This document shows, one piece after another, positions 1-8,166 of a stretch of 64,000 nt of DNA (its first letter is position 1; each line of letters begins with the position of its first letter). Source of the DNA: Vibrio orientalis CIP 102891 = ATCC 33934 (GTDB taxonomy: Bacteria; Pseudomonadota; Gammaproteobacteria; Enterobacterales; Vibrionaceae); contig NZ_ACZV01000005.1 of assembly GCF_000176235.1 (NCBI RefSeq), forward strand, positions 1,240,001 through 1,304,000, given 5' to 3'. The notes under the pieces are model-generated. The model did no database searches, was not told the origin of the DNA, and saw nothing but the letters and a program-made list of their open reading frames with translations. The translations under genes were made by a program, and so were the position numbers.

Positions 1-628
1 GTCCAATCATTGGTGGTGCAACGCGCGCTGACATTTGTGTATCAGGGTGCATCTCACCATAGCCTAAATCGGTGATCGTTAAGTTTGGTTTACGTAGATT
101 AACCACAGTACCATCGGTAAACGTCATTGGAACCTCTTGGTAGGTAATGTTGATCGTTCCTTCTGGCTTTTGATCTTGCAAAGCAAAGTCTTGAAGTTGT
201 CCACCATAGGTAGGCTCCGGAATAACCCCATCCTTGATAAACGCTTTTTTCTGCGCTGGCGTCATCGCAGGAATACTCAACCTAACTAGCATTGACACCG
301 CATGCAGATCGTTTTCTTCAGGCGGGTGGCCACGCCCATCTTTAATATGACAATTTTGGCATCCATTAGTATTAAACAACGGCCCTAGACCATCACGCGC
401 ATCGGTAGAGGCAGGCGCTTGAACCCAAGGATTTCGAAAAAAACTGTTTCCGACGCTGAAATCCAGCCTTTTAGACATGGGCAGGTTGCCAGCAGGCAAT
501 GAAAAAGCGTTAGGGCCTTCTTTTTTCACTGAGGTATCGCCGCCAGATTTGGTGTCATATGCGGCAACTGACGAAGAAACTGTGAGTAAGAACAGACTGA
601 TGATGGCAGGTTTCGTGTACAACTTCAT
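1..628 (-). CDS. Diheme oxidoreductase (DUF1111 family), C-terminus outside window
   Basis: This is the N-terminal 209 residues of a secreted cytochrome-like protein of the DUF1111 'thiol oxidoreductase' family; the rest lies beyond the left edge. A signal peptide is visible (MKLYTKPAIISLFLLTVSSSVAA), so the protein acts in the periplasm. A c-type heme motif CQNCH lies at about residues 90-94, followed by GRGHPP, as expected for the first heme site of this family. The start is the ATG at 626-628. It follows the imelysin gene, but a terminator (708-729) and its own Fur-like box (667-685) lie between them, so it is probably transcribed separately under iron control. The physiological substrate is not known. 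Confidence 0.85.
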   Translation of the reverse strand, partial: MKLYTKPAIISLFLLTVSSSVAAYDTKSGGDTSVKKEGPNAFSLPAGNLPMSKRLDFSVGNSFFRNPWVQAPASTDARDGLGPLFNTNGCQNCHIKDGRGHPPEENDLHAVSMLVRLSIPAMTPAQKKAFIKDGVIPEPTYGGQLQDFALQDQKPEGTINITYQEVPMTFTDGTVVNLRKPNLTITDLGYGEMHPDTQMSARVAPPMIG

Positions 629-666
629 TACGATGGCTCACTAAGCGGATATATCCGCACAAACTA

Positions 667-685
667 AATGGGAATAATTCTCAAA
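667..685 (-). promoter_or_regulatory. Fur-box-like site before the diheme oxidoreductase gene
   Basis: The 19 bases AATGGGAATAATTCTCAAA match the vibrio/enteric Fur consensus (AATGANAATNATTNTCATT) at all but three defined positions. The site lies 38 bases upstream of the start codon, a plausible operator position. Iron regulation is inferred. Confidence 0.6.
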
Positions 686-707
686 TGCACAATGTATATA
701 AACGTCA

Positions 708-729
708 AAAGGGCTCTAATGAGCCCTTT
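708..729 (-). terminator. Terminator after the imelysin gene
   Basis: A perfect GC-rich hairpin (AAAGGGCTC, loop of four, GAGCCCTTT) follows the imelysin stop codon on the minus strand and runs into a short T-run. Confidence 0.75.
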
Positions 730-748
730 CTATTGATCTAAGTATTAA

Positions 749-2011
749 TTAGAACTCATGGTCTGCTGTATCTGGATTCAGGCTAGTGATACCGACAATT
801 TTTGCAGCACGTTCAATTTGTACTGTTTGCGCTACTAGAGACATGATTGTGTCATTGACTAGAGCATTACCTTGCGTATTGCCCGCAGCGATTAACTGGT
901 CGAAGTACTGATTGTTCTTCTCTGCAGAAGTCACTAATTGACCGACCTGAGAACGAGTCATATCAAACTGCTTTTGAATCTCTTGCGCGGCTTGCTTATC
1001 GTTTTGGCTTACAAGGTCATGGATACTTGGGCCTGACAGTAGTGTGCCATCTTCACGCTTGTAAAGACCTGTGTATACGTTATAGATGCCCTGCTCATTG
1101 TAGTAATGCGAGTTGTGCGTGTTGTCTGAGAAACAGTCATGCTCATCTTCAGTTGAGTTTGCTTCTAGAGCAACTTTCATACGCTCACCTGCAAGCTCAC
1201 CTAGAGATAGTGAACCCATGCCAAATAGCATTTTACGTAGACCATTATCTGCTGAATCGTTTAGTAGCTCTTCACGGTAGTTACCTTTCACGTCAGCAGA
1301 CCATTGGTTTTCCATCCACTCTAGATCTTGAACAAGAAGCTCAGCTGCTGCTTTCAAGAAGTCGCCACGACGATCACAGTGACCATTGGTACACTCTGCG
1401 CCAACAACAAAGTCGGTGTAAGCACGTTGACCAGCACCAGCATTAGTGCCGTTTAAGTCTTGGCCCCATAGTAAGAATTCAATCGCGTGGTAGCCTGATG
1501 CAACGTTCGCTTCAGAACCACCTACTTCGTTTAAGTCTGCAATAAGTTGGGGCGTAATTTTCGCAACGTCGAGTTTAGATGCGCCAATAGTCAGCTCTGT
1601 GTTTGCAACGATATTTGCGTTAGCGCCTTCATTACCTAGTTCATATTGGTAATCAGCAGAAACGTAATCGATTAAGCCTTCATCCAGTGGCCAAGCGTTA
1701 AGTTGACCTTCCCAATCATCAACAACCGCGTTACCAAAACGGAATACTTCAGACTGTTGGTACGGTACGCGAGAAGCAAGCCATACTTGCTTTACTTGTT
1801 CAAATTTAGCTGCAGTTGGATTAGCTAGAAAGTTTTCGATTGAAACATCTAGCGCTTTAGCAGTCGTCACAGAGTCTGCAAATACTGCGTGAGCAACATC
1901 CGCATAATGCTCTACGACTTGATCTTTTGTTACGTTTGCTGCGAAAACTGAACCGCTAGCGATCAAAAGTGAAGCGGCGACAGATTGAGCCAAGAGGTTT
2001 TTTACATTCAT
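749..2011 (-). CDS. Imelysin family iron-regulated periplasmic protein
   Basis: The 420-residue protein has a signal peptide (residues 1-25, cleavage near VFA-A) and the imelysin hallmark GxHxxE at G173-H175-E178 (GYHAIE), followed by FLLWGQDLNG. The family (IrpA, EfeO M75-like domain) is linked to iron acquisition, although its biochemical role is not settled and protease activity is doubted. A strong Fur-like box lies 44-62 bases upstream, and the next gene downstream is the diheme oxidoreductase, a common neighbour of imelysins. The first ATG is used. Confidence 0.88.
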   Translation of the reverse strand: MNVKNLLAQSVAASLLIASGSVFAANVTKDQVVEHYADVAHAVFADSVTTAKALDVSIENFLANPTAAKFEQVKQVWLASRVPYQQSEVFRFGNAVVDDWEGQLNAWPLDEGLIDYVSADYQYELGNEGANANIVANTELTIGASKLDVAKITPQLIADLNEVGGSEANVASGYHAIEFLLWGQDLNGTNAGAGQRAYTDFVVGAECTNGHCDRRGDFLKAAAELLVQDLEWMENQWSADVKGNYREELLNDSADNGLRKMLFGMGSLSLGELAGERMKVALEANSTEDEHDCFSDNTHNSHYYNEQGIYNVYTGLYKREDGTLLSGPSIHDLVSQNDKQAAQEIQKQFDMTRSQVGQLVTSAEKNNQYFDQLIAAGNTQGNALVNDTIMSLVAQTVQIERAAKIVGITSLNPDTADHEF

Positions 2012-2054
2012 TGAAAAGCATCCTTGTTGAGCTTAATAATTATTCTACATTGTT

Positions 2055-2073
2055 AGTGCTAATTATTCTCATT
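2055..2073 (-). promoter_or_regulatory. Fur-box-like site upstream of the imelysin gene
   Basis: Read on the minus strand, AATGAGAATAATTAGCACT matches the Fur consensus AATGANAATNATTNTCATT except at two positions. Further GAATAAT-type half sites at 2036-2046 and 2084-2094 suggest an array. Regulation by Fur is inferred. Confidence 0.65.
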
Positions 2074-2130
2074 TGCACTATTAATGCGAATAATACAAAC
2101 TTACAATTTTTTTGCAACCCAGAAACGAAA

Positions 2131-2155
2131 AAAGCCTCACTAAAGTGAGGCTTTT
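2131..2155. terminator. Terminator after ribA (probably bidirectional)
   Basis: The hairpin AAGCCTCAC-taaa-GTGAGGCTT has an A-run on the left and T-run on the right. It lies just after the ribA stop codon on the minus strand. Confidence 0.8.
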
Positions 2156-2178
2156 ATCAACATAGGCTTTTCAATATG

Positions 2179-2775
2179 TTAGATATCTAGATTGTGCTTA
2201 CCGTGAGAGACTTTGGCTTGTAGATAACCTTCGTTGCCATCTTTAACATGCGCAGAGGTATTGACTACTTCTTCTATCTGAATGCCATATTCTTTCAGAT
2301 CATTGACCTTCTTCGGATTGTTGGTCACCAAACGAATTCGCTCTGCACCTAACGCTTTAAGCATCTGTGCTGCTTCGGTGAAATCACGAAGATCATCTCC
2401 AAAACCAAGATGGTTGTTCGCCTCGTAGGTATTCATTCCTTCGCTTTGAAGCTTATAAGCGTCAATTTTATTGTATAGACCAATTCCGCGCCCTTCTTGT
2501 CGTAAGTACAAGATAATGCCGCCAGATTCGCCCATGCGATTGATCGTTTCGTCAAGTTGCTCACCGCAGTCACAGCGTGATGAGTGGAATACATCACCAG
2601 TAAGGCACTCTGAATGCATACGGACAAGTGGCGCTTCTTGGTTTTTATCGGCTTGTTTAAATATTACCGCCACGTGCTCTTTTTCTGTTTTCAATCCATG
2701 AAAAGAAAGTAGCTCCGCATCGATGTTACTGTTTACACCTACTTTGAAGTCGACTCTGGCTCTTACTTCCGCCAT
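2179..2775 (-). CDS. ribA: GTP cyclohydrolase II
   Basis: RibA opens GTP to 2,5-diamino-6-ribosylamino-pyrimidinone 5'-phosphate, formate and pyrophosphate, the first step of riboflavin synthesis in the cytoplasm. The zinc-binding signature [20 protein letters not shown], the active-site stretch [10 protein letters not shown] and the TNNPKK motif are all present. An ATG at 2773-2775 gives 198 residues beginning [13 protein letters not shown], the usual length for Vibrio RibA. The longer reading begins with TTG at 2826 and adds 17 poorly conserved residues. No FMN riboswitch is apparent upstream. Confidence 0.93.
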   Translation of the reverse strand: MAEVRARVDFKVGVNSNIDAELLSFHGLKTEKEHVAVIFKQADKNQEAPLVRMHSECLTGDVFHSSRCDCGEQLDETINRMGESGGIILYLRQEGRGIGLYNKIDAYKLQSEGMNTYEANNHLGFGDDLRDFTEAAQMLKALGAERIRLVTNNPKKVNDLKEYGIQIEEVVNTSAHVKDGNEGYLQAKVSHGKHNLDI

Positions 2776-2929
2776 ATTTTTACTCACTTGAATCTCTATG
2801 TTTTTATCTAGTGTGGGATTTATCAAAAGATCTCACTTTGAAACTAACTATGGGGACTCTTACGTCATAATTCAATGGTTAGTTAGCAATTGTTATAATA
2901 TAACATTTTAACATTGAGGCAATAAAAAA

Positions 2930-2950
2930 CCCCACAATAATATTGTGAGG
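2930..2950 (-). terminator. Terminator after the 57-residue gene
   Basis: On the minus strand the stem CACAAT/ATTGTG, extended by flanking C-G pairs, is followed by TTTTTTATT. It lies 26 bases past the stop codon of the small gene. Confidence 0.65.
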
Positions 2951-2975
2951 CTATCATCAGGTGAGTCAGCAGGGG

Positions 2976-3149
2976 TTAGTCTTGCTGGTGTTTCCACACC
3001 GAGTGTTCAATCCATAACGTCTCTAGCTCTCTTAATTCTTCTTCACTCAAAAATGAAAGCGTCGGTTTTGTCTGAGGCAGTGCATAAGCCTGAAACGCAC
3101 TGATATGTGCGTAAAAGTCTGTACGTAATTGAGATATATTTAAGTTCAC
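2976..3149 (-). CDS. Small conserved-looking protein, 57 residues, GTG start
   Basis: This gene is not recognised by family. The reading frame starts at GTG (3147-3149) behind a good ribosome binding site (AGGGAAG, about four bases away), with an in-frame TAG just upstream that rules out a longer start. The peptide begins MNLNISQLRTDFYAHI and ends with an acidic, amphipathic helix (LSEEELRELETLW) and a His/Gln tail. It is soluble, has no signal peptide and has its own terminator. The combination of ribosome site, compact frame and terminator makes it a likely real gene of unknown function. Confidence 0.6.
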   Translation of the reverse strand: MNLNISQLRTDFYAHISAFQAYALPQTKPTLSFLSEEELRELETLWIEHSVWKHQQD

Positions 3150-3327
3150 TGCTCTTCCCTAAGACGGTTGATTGCTTAAAACTGCTCATTGGATTGATTC
3201 TTCTCATAAATGATAACAAATTACAGTATTTACGCAAAGAAAGCGTCAATTTATGAGCTAAAAGTCACATTTTTGTTGTGGTTTTACTCTTTACAATTCA
3301 TGAAGTTATACGATCTATTTTGATCAT

Positions 3328-4299
3328 TTAGAATAGCTCTGCCTCATCAAATAGATCATCATCATTTAAATGTGAACTTGCTTTAGACAGATCCTCATAA
3401 CACTGTATTTGATTACGCCCCGATTCTTTAGCGAAATAGAGCGCTTTGTCTGCATGATCGAGTATCGTAGGTAGGTACTGAGTCCGAGAAATCACACATA
3501 AACCGCAACTGAAGGTCACCTTGTTAACCTGAGGAAAACGGTATTGTTCTATTAAGGAGCGAAAATTCTCTAGCGTGTTTAAAACTTGCTGCTTTTCCTG
3601 AGGAGGAAAGATGATGACAAATTCTTCTCCACCAAAGCGGAATAATTGTTCGTTGTTGCAGAAATAGTTTTGCATCTGTTGCGCGAACAACAACAGTACT
3701 TCATCACCTATCATGTGACCGAAAGTGTCGTTGATATTTTTAAAGTGATCTAAATCGATGATCGCAACCCACATATTCAAACCATCAACGTCACCGGGGA
3801 CTAGGTCAAAACATCGTGTTAATCGCTCTTCTAATGTCCTTCGGTTAAGCAGTCCGGTTAACTTATCACGCTCACTTTCATGCAAAACAACTAAGTAGTT
3901 TTTATAGATTTTCGCAAATCCATCTATCAGTAAATGATACTCCTCAATATCGCCATCCATTTCTACAATAAGCTCAGCGGAGCAATCAGAAGAAATTGGA
4001 ATCGGATAACAAATGGTATGGGTGTTTCTGCATGTTTTATATATATCGCATTCAACCGCCTCATGATCATGCTGGCTTGTGCGCATACCCGAGTTTTCAT
4101 ACTGCCATTGATAACTTCCAGAGCCTCGGTTCAATGTAACTTCGGCTAATACTACCTTTGTATTTGCAATATAATAAGTCAGGCTTGCATTGATAACTGG
4201 CATCATTTCGGTCAACGTTGCTAATACACAATGACCTAAAGAAATCGAATTTCTCTGCTCAGTAATCTCGACAACCGAGTCCAGTATTCTATCTTTCAT
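3328..4299 (-). CDS. Cytoplasmic diguanylate cyclase (GGDEF domain)
   Basis: The 323-residue protein makes the second messenger c-di-GMP from GTP. No membrane segment or signal peptide is seen. Residues 1-135 form a small cysteine-containing sensor-like region (GAF-like in size, not assigned). The GGDEF domain follows (DKLTGLLNRRTLEERL, DLDHFKNINDTFGH) with active site GGEEF at 223-227. The product-inhibition I-site, normally RxxD just before the active site, reads CNNE, so feedback inhibition is probably lost. It is transcribed alone and is divergent from the BLUF gene, with 111 bases between the start codons. Confidence 0.88.
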   Translation of the reverse strand: MKDRILDSVVEITEQRNSISLGHCVLATLTEMMPVINASLTYYIANTKVVLAEVTLNRGSGSYQWQYENSGMRTSQHDHEAVECDIYKTCRNTHTICYPIPISSDCSAELIVEMDGDIEEYHLLIDGFAKIYKNYLVVLHESERDKLTGLLNRRTLEERLTRCFDLVPGDVDGLNMWVAIIDLDHFKNINDTFGHMIGDEVLLLFAQQMQNYFCNNEQLFRFGGEEFVIIFPPQEKQQVLNTLENFRSLIEQYRFPQVNKVTFSCGLCVISRTQYLPTILDHADKALYFAKESGRNQIQCYEDLSKASSHLNDDDLFDEAELF

Positions 4300-4410
4300 C
4301 CGTCAGCCCCAACTTGGTTACTGAATAAATAAAGTATAGGGCCAAGATCACCAATATGCCATTCATGTCATATAATTGGATTTGCTAGTCACTTTTTATG
4401 AGGGAATAAC

Positions 4411-4834
4411 ATGTTTCTAGTTCGTTTAGTTTATGCTAGTACGGTCAATCTAGGGATCACACCAATAGACATCGAAGGTTTGCTGAACAAAGCCAAAAAA
4501 AATAATGAATCAGTCGACGTAACAGGACTGCTTCTTTTTAATCAAAACTATTTCTTACAGTGTCTTGAAGGTTCACGTTCGCGCGTTAATTAATGACATC
4601 TATCATCAAATCTTGAACGACCAAAGACATAATAAAATTGTCTTGCTCGATTATAGGGAAGTATCAGAAAGAGAATTTGGCGAATGGAGTATGGGGTACA
4701 TACCAGAGATTGCTATGACGGCACCAGTAAATTTGAAGTATTCATCAAACAAGAGCTTCGACCCCTACAATATGTCGGGCCCAAGTGCTCACAAGTTTCT
4801 TGTTCATCTGAGTAAAATAGTCAATGTAGTCTAA
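4411..4834 (+). pseudogene. BLUF blue-light sensor gene, frameshifted by a TAAT duplication
   Basis: Two overlapping frames encode the two halves of one BLUF (FAD-binding blue-light) domain. The first half (4411-4590) has Tyr8, Asn31/32, VTGLLLF and the Gln50-CLEG motif. The second (from about 4595) has DIYHQILNDQRH, WSMGY and the C-terminal helices. At the junction the sequence reads GTTAATTAATGAC. Removing one copy of the repeated TAAT joins the frames as RVN-DIYHQ and gives 139 residues. The Tyr-Gln (42) and Tyr-Trp (83) spacings then equal those of AppA. As read, translation stops at residue 60. Either the gene is recently broken or the insertion is a sequencing artefact. Confidence 0.8.
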
Positions 4835-4859
4835 AAAAAGCAGGCTTAGCCTGCTTTTT
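4835..4859. terminator. Terminator between convergent BLUF and DUF2947 genes
   Basis: The perfect hairpin AAAAAGCAGGC-tta-GCCTGCTTTTT has A- and T-runs on both sides, so it can serve both strands. Confidence 0.85.
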
Positions 4860-5333
4860 TTACTTTCTACTACCTAATCTTACGTTGCCGTTACCATCAA
4901 ACCACAACGCTTCGTTACGACGGCGACCTATCAGAATAGGACCATCATCATAGAATAAAAAGTTCTTCCAACATCTCTTAAATGTCGACCATTTCGTTTC
5001 AATAACGTTATACTTTTCATAGCAAAAGTAGACGGTTACGTCATCTTGCCAATCAATAAATGCGAGTATTTCTTCAGGTAAACTTTCATCATCAGACTCC
5101 CACGCGGCCATCCAATCGATCGTTTCCTTCCAATTGGACTCGTTCATTGGCCAATCTGAAGAGCTCAAACGATCCACATCTGGACTCTGTGCACTAATGT
5201 TCTCTTGCCACAGCTGAGACGACCTAGCCTGAGTCATCGGTTTAATCGCTTTCAGCTCTTCCTCTGGAGCGGGCATCGATTGGTGCGTGAAAATCCATTT
5301 TCTTTGGTATTCATCCAAAGTTAAATACGACAT
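4860..5333 (-). CDS. DUF2947 family protein
   Basis: The 157-residue soluble protein begins MSYLTLDEYQRKWIF and contains KYNVIETKW and DDGPILIGRRR, recognised as the DUF2947 family common in Vibrio and related genera. It is rich in Trp and acidic residues and has no signal peptide or membrane segment. Function is unknown. It is the last gene of a leftward run behind tyrR, GNAT and HD genes, 19 bases after the HD gene, so it is probably cotranscribed. Confidence 0.75.
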   Translation of the reverse strand: MSYLTLDEYQRKWIFTHQSMPAPEEELKAIKPMTQARSSQLWQENISAQSPDVDRLSSSDWPMNESNWKETIDWMAAWESDDESLPEEILAFIDWQDDVTVYFCYEKYNVIETKWSTFKRCWKNFLFYDDGPILIGRRRNEALWFDGNGNVRLGSRK

Positions 5334-5352
5334 TTAGTAACCTCTTAAAGCA

Positions 5353-5940
5353 CTATGCTTTTAGCCAACCATTATTGGTGGCCTCTTCAATAATTTGTTT
5401 CGCTTTATCCCACAACGTTTCAGAACCAAGCTGAATTTTTTGGTTCACCGTTAACGCTTGCTCCCTTGTCACACCATGTTCCTGCCAACTTTGACCTTGA
5501 TTATGGTAATTCAACAGCATAGGAATAATGCGATCGAGCGCTTTGGCAAACTTGGCATCAGCACTGTCCGCTGATTCAAATTCTAACCATAGTTCAAAGA
5601 GCTCTTTGCCTTGCTCTTCGGGCAGCATACCAAAAAGGCGCTTGGCCGCTTCGAGCTCTTTCTCTTCTTGCTTAGCCGATGCGGCGGTGTCATAAACGAA
5701 AGTGTCACCAGCGTCTATTTCAACAATGTCATGGAGAAGTAGCATTTTCACCACTCGCCCAGTATCGACAGGCTCGTTTGCATACTCTTCCATTAAAATC
5801 GCCATCAGCGCTACGTGCCAACTATGTTCTGCACTGTTCTCTAGACGTTTTTCTGCGCTTTTAACCCGAGTACGGCGCAACACCGACTTGAGGCGATCTA
5901 ACTCCATTAACAGAGCTAGTTGCTTCTCTAGTCTTTCCAT
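5353..5940 (-). CDS. HD-domain phosphohydrolase (HDDC2/YfbR-like)
   Basis: The HD metal-binding pattern is clear: HSWHVALMAILM, then LLHDIVEIDAGD, then a distal Asp in KALDRIIPM. This arrangement is that of the HDDC2 family related to 5'-deoxynucleotidases, which hydrolyse nucleoside monophosphates with a divalent metal. The start chosen is the ATG at 5938-5940 (MERLEKQLALL), nine bases after the ribosome site GGAGG and one base after the GNAT stop. A longer ATG start (5949) abuts the same site. The substrate is unproven. Confidence 0.8.
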   Translation of the reverse strand: MERLEKQLALLMELDRLKSVLRRTRVKSAEKRLENSAEHSWHVALMAILMEEYANEPVDTGRVVKMLLLHDIVEIDAGDTFVYDTAASAKQEEKELEAAKRLFGMLPEEQGKELFELWLEFESADSADAKFAKALDRIIPMLLNYHNQGQSWQEHGVTREQALTVNQKIQLGSETLWDKAKQIIEEATNNGWLKA

Positions 5941-5941
5941 C

Positions 5942-6520
5942 TTACGCATCCTCCCAGTTTGGATTCACTAGTGACGTTAAATTGTGGTCTTCCCACTGGC
6001 CGTCAATCAACAAGTATTTTTCAGCAAAGCCTTCTTTTTTAAACCCCACACGTTCCAACACCAATTCACTGCGTGTATTTCTAGGCATATAACTAGCCAT
6101 AATGCGGTGCATATTTTGGATTTTGAACATGTAGTTAACCGCCATTTTCACCGCTCGAGTCATCACGCCACGACCTTGGGCACTATCAGCCAGCGAATAA
6201 CCCATGTTGCAGGCATGAAACGGAAAACGAGAGACGTTGCTAAATGAAACCGTACCAAGCATTTGGTTGGTTTCTTTATCCAAGATAATCAGGTAGTACC
6301 CAAGCCCCATTCGATGTAACTCATTGAGCTTTATCAAGCGCTGCGTCCAGCCTGATTCGGAATAAAAAGCGTCTTCGCGTTTTGGTTCCCAAGGCTTCAA
6401 ATGCGCTCGATTTGCTATAAAGTAATCTGATATTAACTTGCCATCCGTCGGCTCAGCCGTGCGGATAACAATGTCTTGATCTACTTCATAAGCTTGGGTA
6501 GGCGTACTTACTCTTTTCAT
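5942..6520 (-). CDS. GNAT N-acetyltransferase, RimJ-like
   Basis: The protein resembles RimJ/RimL acetyltransferases, which acetylate protein N-termini from acetyl-CoA. It shows the N-terminal RTAEPTDGKLISDYF, a central beta strand GTVSFSNV, the acetyl-CoA pyrophosphate loop (QGRGVMTRAVKMAV) and the C-terminal NTRSELVLERVGFKKEG. An ATG at 6518-6520 starts one base after the tyrR stop. A GTG at 6545 would overlap tyrR by 26 bases. Neither has a strong ribosome site, consistent with translational coupling to tyrR. The acetylation target is not known. Confidence 0.8.
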   Translation of the reverse strand: MKRVSTPTQAYEVDQDIVIRTAEPTDGKLISDYFIANRAHLKPWEPKREDAFYSESGWTQRLIKLNELHRMGLGYYLIILDKETNQMLGTVSFSNVSRFPFHACNMGYSLADSAQGRGVMTRAVKMAVNYMFKIQNMHRIMASYMPRNTRSELVLERVGFKKEGFAEKYLLIDGQWEDHNLTSLVNPNWEDA

Positions 6521-6521
6521 A

Positions 6522-8066
6522 CTAGTTTTTACGAATTCCGTATTCACGAAGCTTATTCGCCACGGAAGTGTGCGAAACGTTCAAGCGCTTAGCCAACTTA
6601 CGACTTGATGGGAATGACTGATATAAGCGACCAAGTACTTGCGACTCATACTCTTTCATTATTTCGTCGAGAGAACCGTCTAGGCTCAATGCCGGACCAT
6701 TAGCGCTCGCGGTATCAAGTTGAGGCAAGTGGAATAAATCAGCGGTCAATTCCTCACTTTCCAGTTCGGTTAACGCACGTAGAACCATGTTCTCCAACTG
6801 GCGCATATTGCCAGGCCATTGATAACTTACAAGTTGATCGACAAGGCTATCCGCAATTCTAGGTTTAGAGATACCAAGCTGGGAAACGTACTTGGCAATA
6901 AATAGCTCTAGTAATGGAGTGATATCGTTTGAACGCTCACGCAGTGGCGGAATCTGCAAGGTCAGTACATTAAGACGATAAAATAGGTCTTCGCGGAAAG
7001 TGCCTGATTCAGCAAGGTCTGCCAAGTGATGACGAGTTGAAGCGATCACACGTACATCAACGTGAATTTCATCCTCTTCGCCTACTCGACGGAAGCGACC
7101 ATCTTGAAGTAGACGCAGCAGTTTAATTTGCAGGTGCGGACTCATTTCGCCGATTTCATCTAAGAAAACCGTGCCACCGTTAGCTTGCTCAAAAATGCCC
7201 TTGTGCCCTTGCTCATGGTTAAATGAACCTGGCGCGTGACCAAATAACTCTGTCTCAGCAACGTCATCAGGCATCGAGGCACAGCTTAAAACTAAAAATG
7301 GATTTGCGGCGCGATGAGAGCGACTGTGACAAGCTCGCGCAAGCATCTCTTTACCTGTTCCAGTCTCACCTTGAATCAACAACGGTTGATCAAGCATAGA
7401 GAGCTTTTTCGCCTGACTGATTAATGCTTTATGTCGGTTCGAAGCACCAACAAAATGTTCAAAGCCTAAGTTGTTGTGTAGTGGGAGCGAATCATCAAAC
7501 AATGGCTTTTCTTGCGTTGAGCGAATGATCATCACGGTACTGGCGAGCACCGATTCCTTCGCTTCGTTGGTGATATACACTGGCATGATTTCCATCATGT
7601 AATCTAAACCACGAATCACAATCTCTTCACGCTGGCGAGTAATATTACCTTCCGCCCATTTTGCAAAGTTGAAGCTTGGCAGTAGCGTGGTAATTTGGTG
7701 ACCAATCATCTCGCTCTCTTCACTGGCAAACAGTGAAAGTGCTGCGTGGTTCGCCATATCAACGTGACCTTTTAGATCAATCGCTAAAACTGGTTCAGGC
7801 AGGTTATTTAGCAGTGATATAAGCTCATTGTTGTGGCGCTCAATCGGCATAAATTGGATTTTTCGAACATCTTTCACACCTGAAATGCGGCGAATCTCAG
7901 CCATGAGCTCGCTAAAGGTATCAAAATCGATATCCGGACAATTGAGGTAAATAATCCCAGTAACATCGATTTCGATACCGCGAAGATCAAGGTTTTTGGA
8001 AGCAAGAATATCGAGTAGTTCACGAGTCAGACCAAGTCTGTCCTCACAGAAAACTTCTAAGCGCAC
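6522..8066 (-). CDS. tyrR: Aromatic amino acid regulator TyrR
   Basis: TyrR controls aromatic amino acid synthesis and transport genes in response to Tyr, Phe and Trp. The 514-residue length and the N-terminus MRLEVFCEDRLGLTREL match the family. Domains in order are ACT-like (1-75), PAS (80-185), AAA+ (from about 200, Walker A GETGTGKE 233-240, Walker B FLDEIGEM) and a C-terminal helix-turn-helix (RKLAKRLNVSHTSVANKL). The sigma-54 contact motif GAFTGA is absent (PGSFNHEQG), as in other TyrR proteins that work with sigma-70. The start codon is GTG. The order ycjX-ycjF-tyrR is the same as in E. coli. Confidence 0.95.
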   Translation of the reverse strand: MRLEVFCEDRLGLTRELLDILASKNLDLRGIEIDVTGIIYLNCPDIDFDTFSELMAEIRRISGVKDVRKIQFMPIERHNNELISLLNNLPEPVLAIDLKGHVDMANHAALSLFASEESEMIGHQITTLLPSFNFAKWAEGNITRQREEIVIRGLDYMMEIMPVYITNEAKESVLASTVMIIRSTQEKPLFDDSLPLHNNLGFEHFVGASNRHKALISQAKKLSMLDQPLLIQGETGTGKEMLARACHSRSHRAANPFLVLSCASMPDDVAETELFGHAPGSFNHEQGHKGIFEQANGGTVFLDEIGEMSPHLQIKLLRLLQDGRFRRVGEEDEIHVDVRVIASTRHHLADLAESGTFREDLFYRLNVLTLQIPPLRERSNDITPLLELFIAKYVSQLGISKPRIADSLVDQLVSYQWPGNMRQLENMVLRALTELESEELTADLFHLPQLDTASANGPALSLDGSLDEIMKEYESQVLGRLYQSFPSSRKLAKRLNVSHTSVANKLREYGIRKN

Positions 8067-8166
8067 AGATGAGTTCCTAACTTAGGTGTCACGAAAAGTT
8101 GACAGTAGTTTCTCTTAAGCCTAGATCCTCGTCAAGCAAACTGATATTACCTGCTTCACATTCACA

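Noticed and set aside
1027..1446. Plus-strand 139-codon frame opposite the imelysin gene
   Set aside because: His/Leu/Cys-rich shadow of the well-supported imelysin gene; no ribosome site or family.
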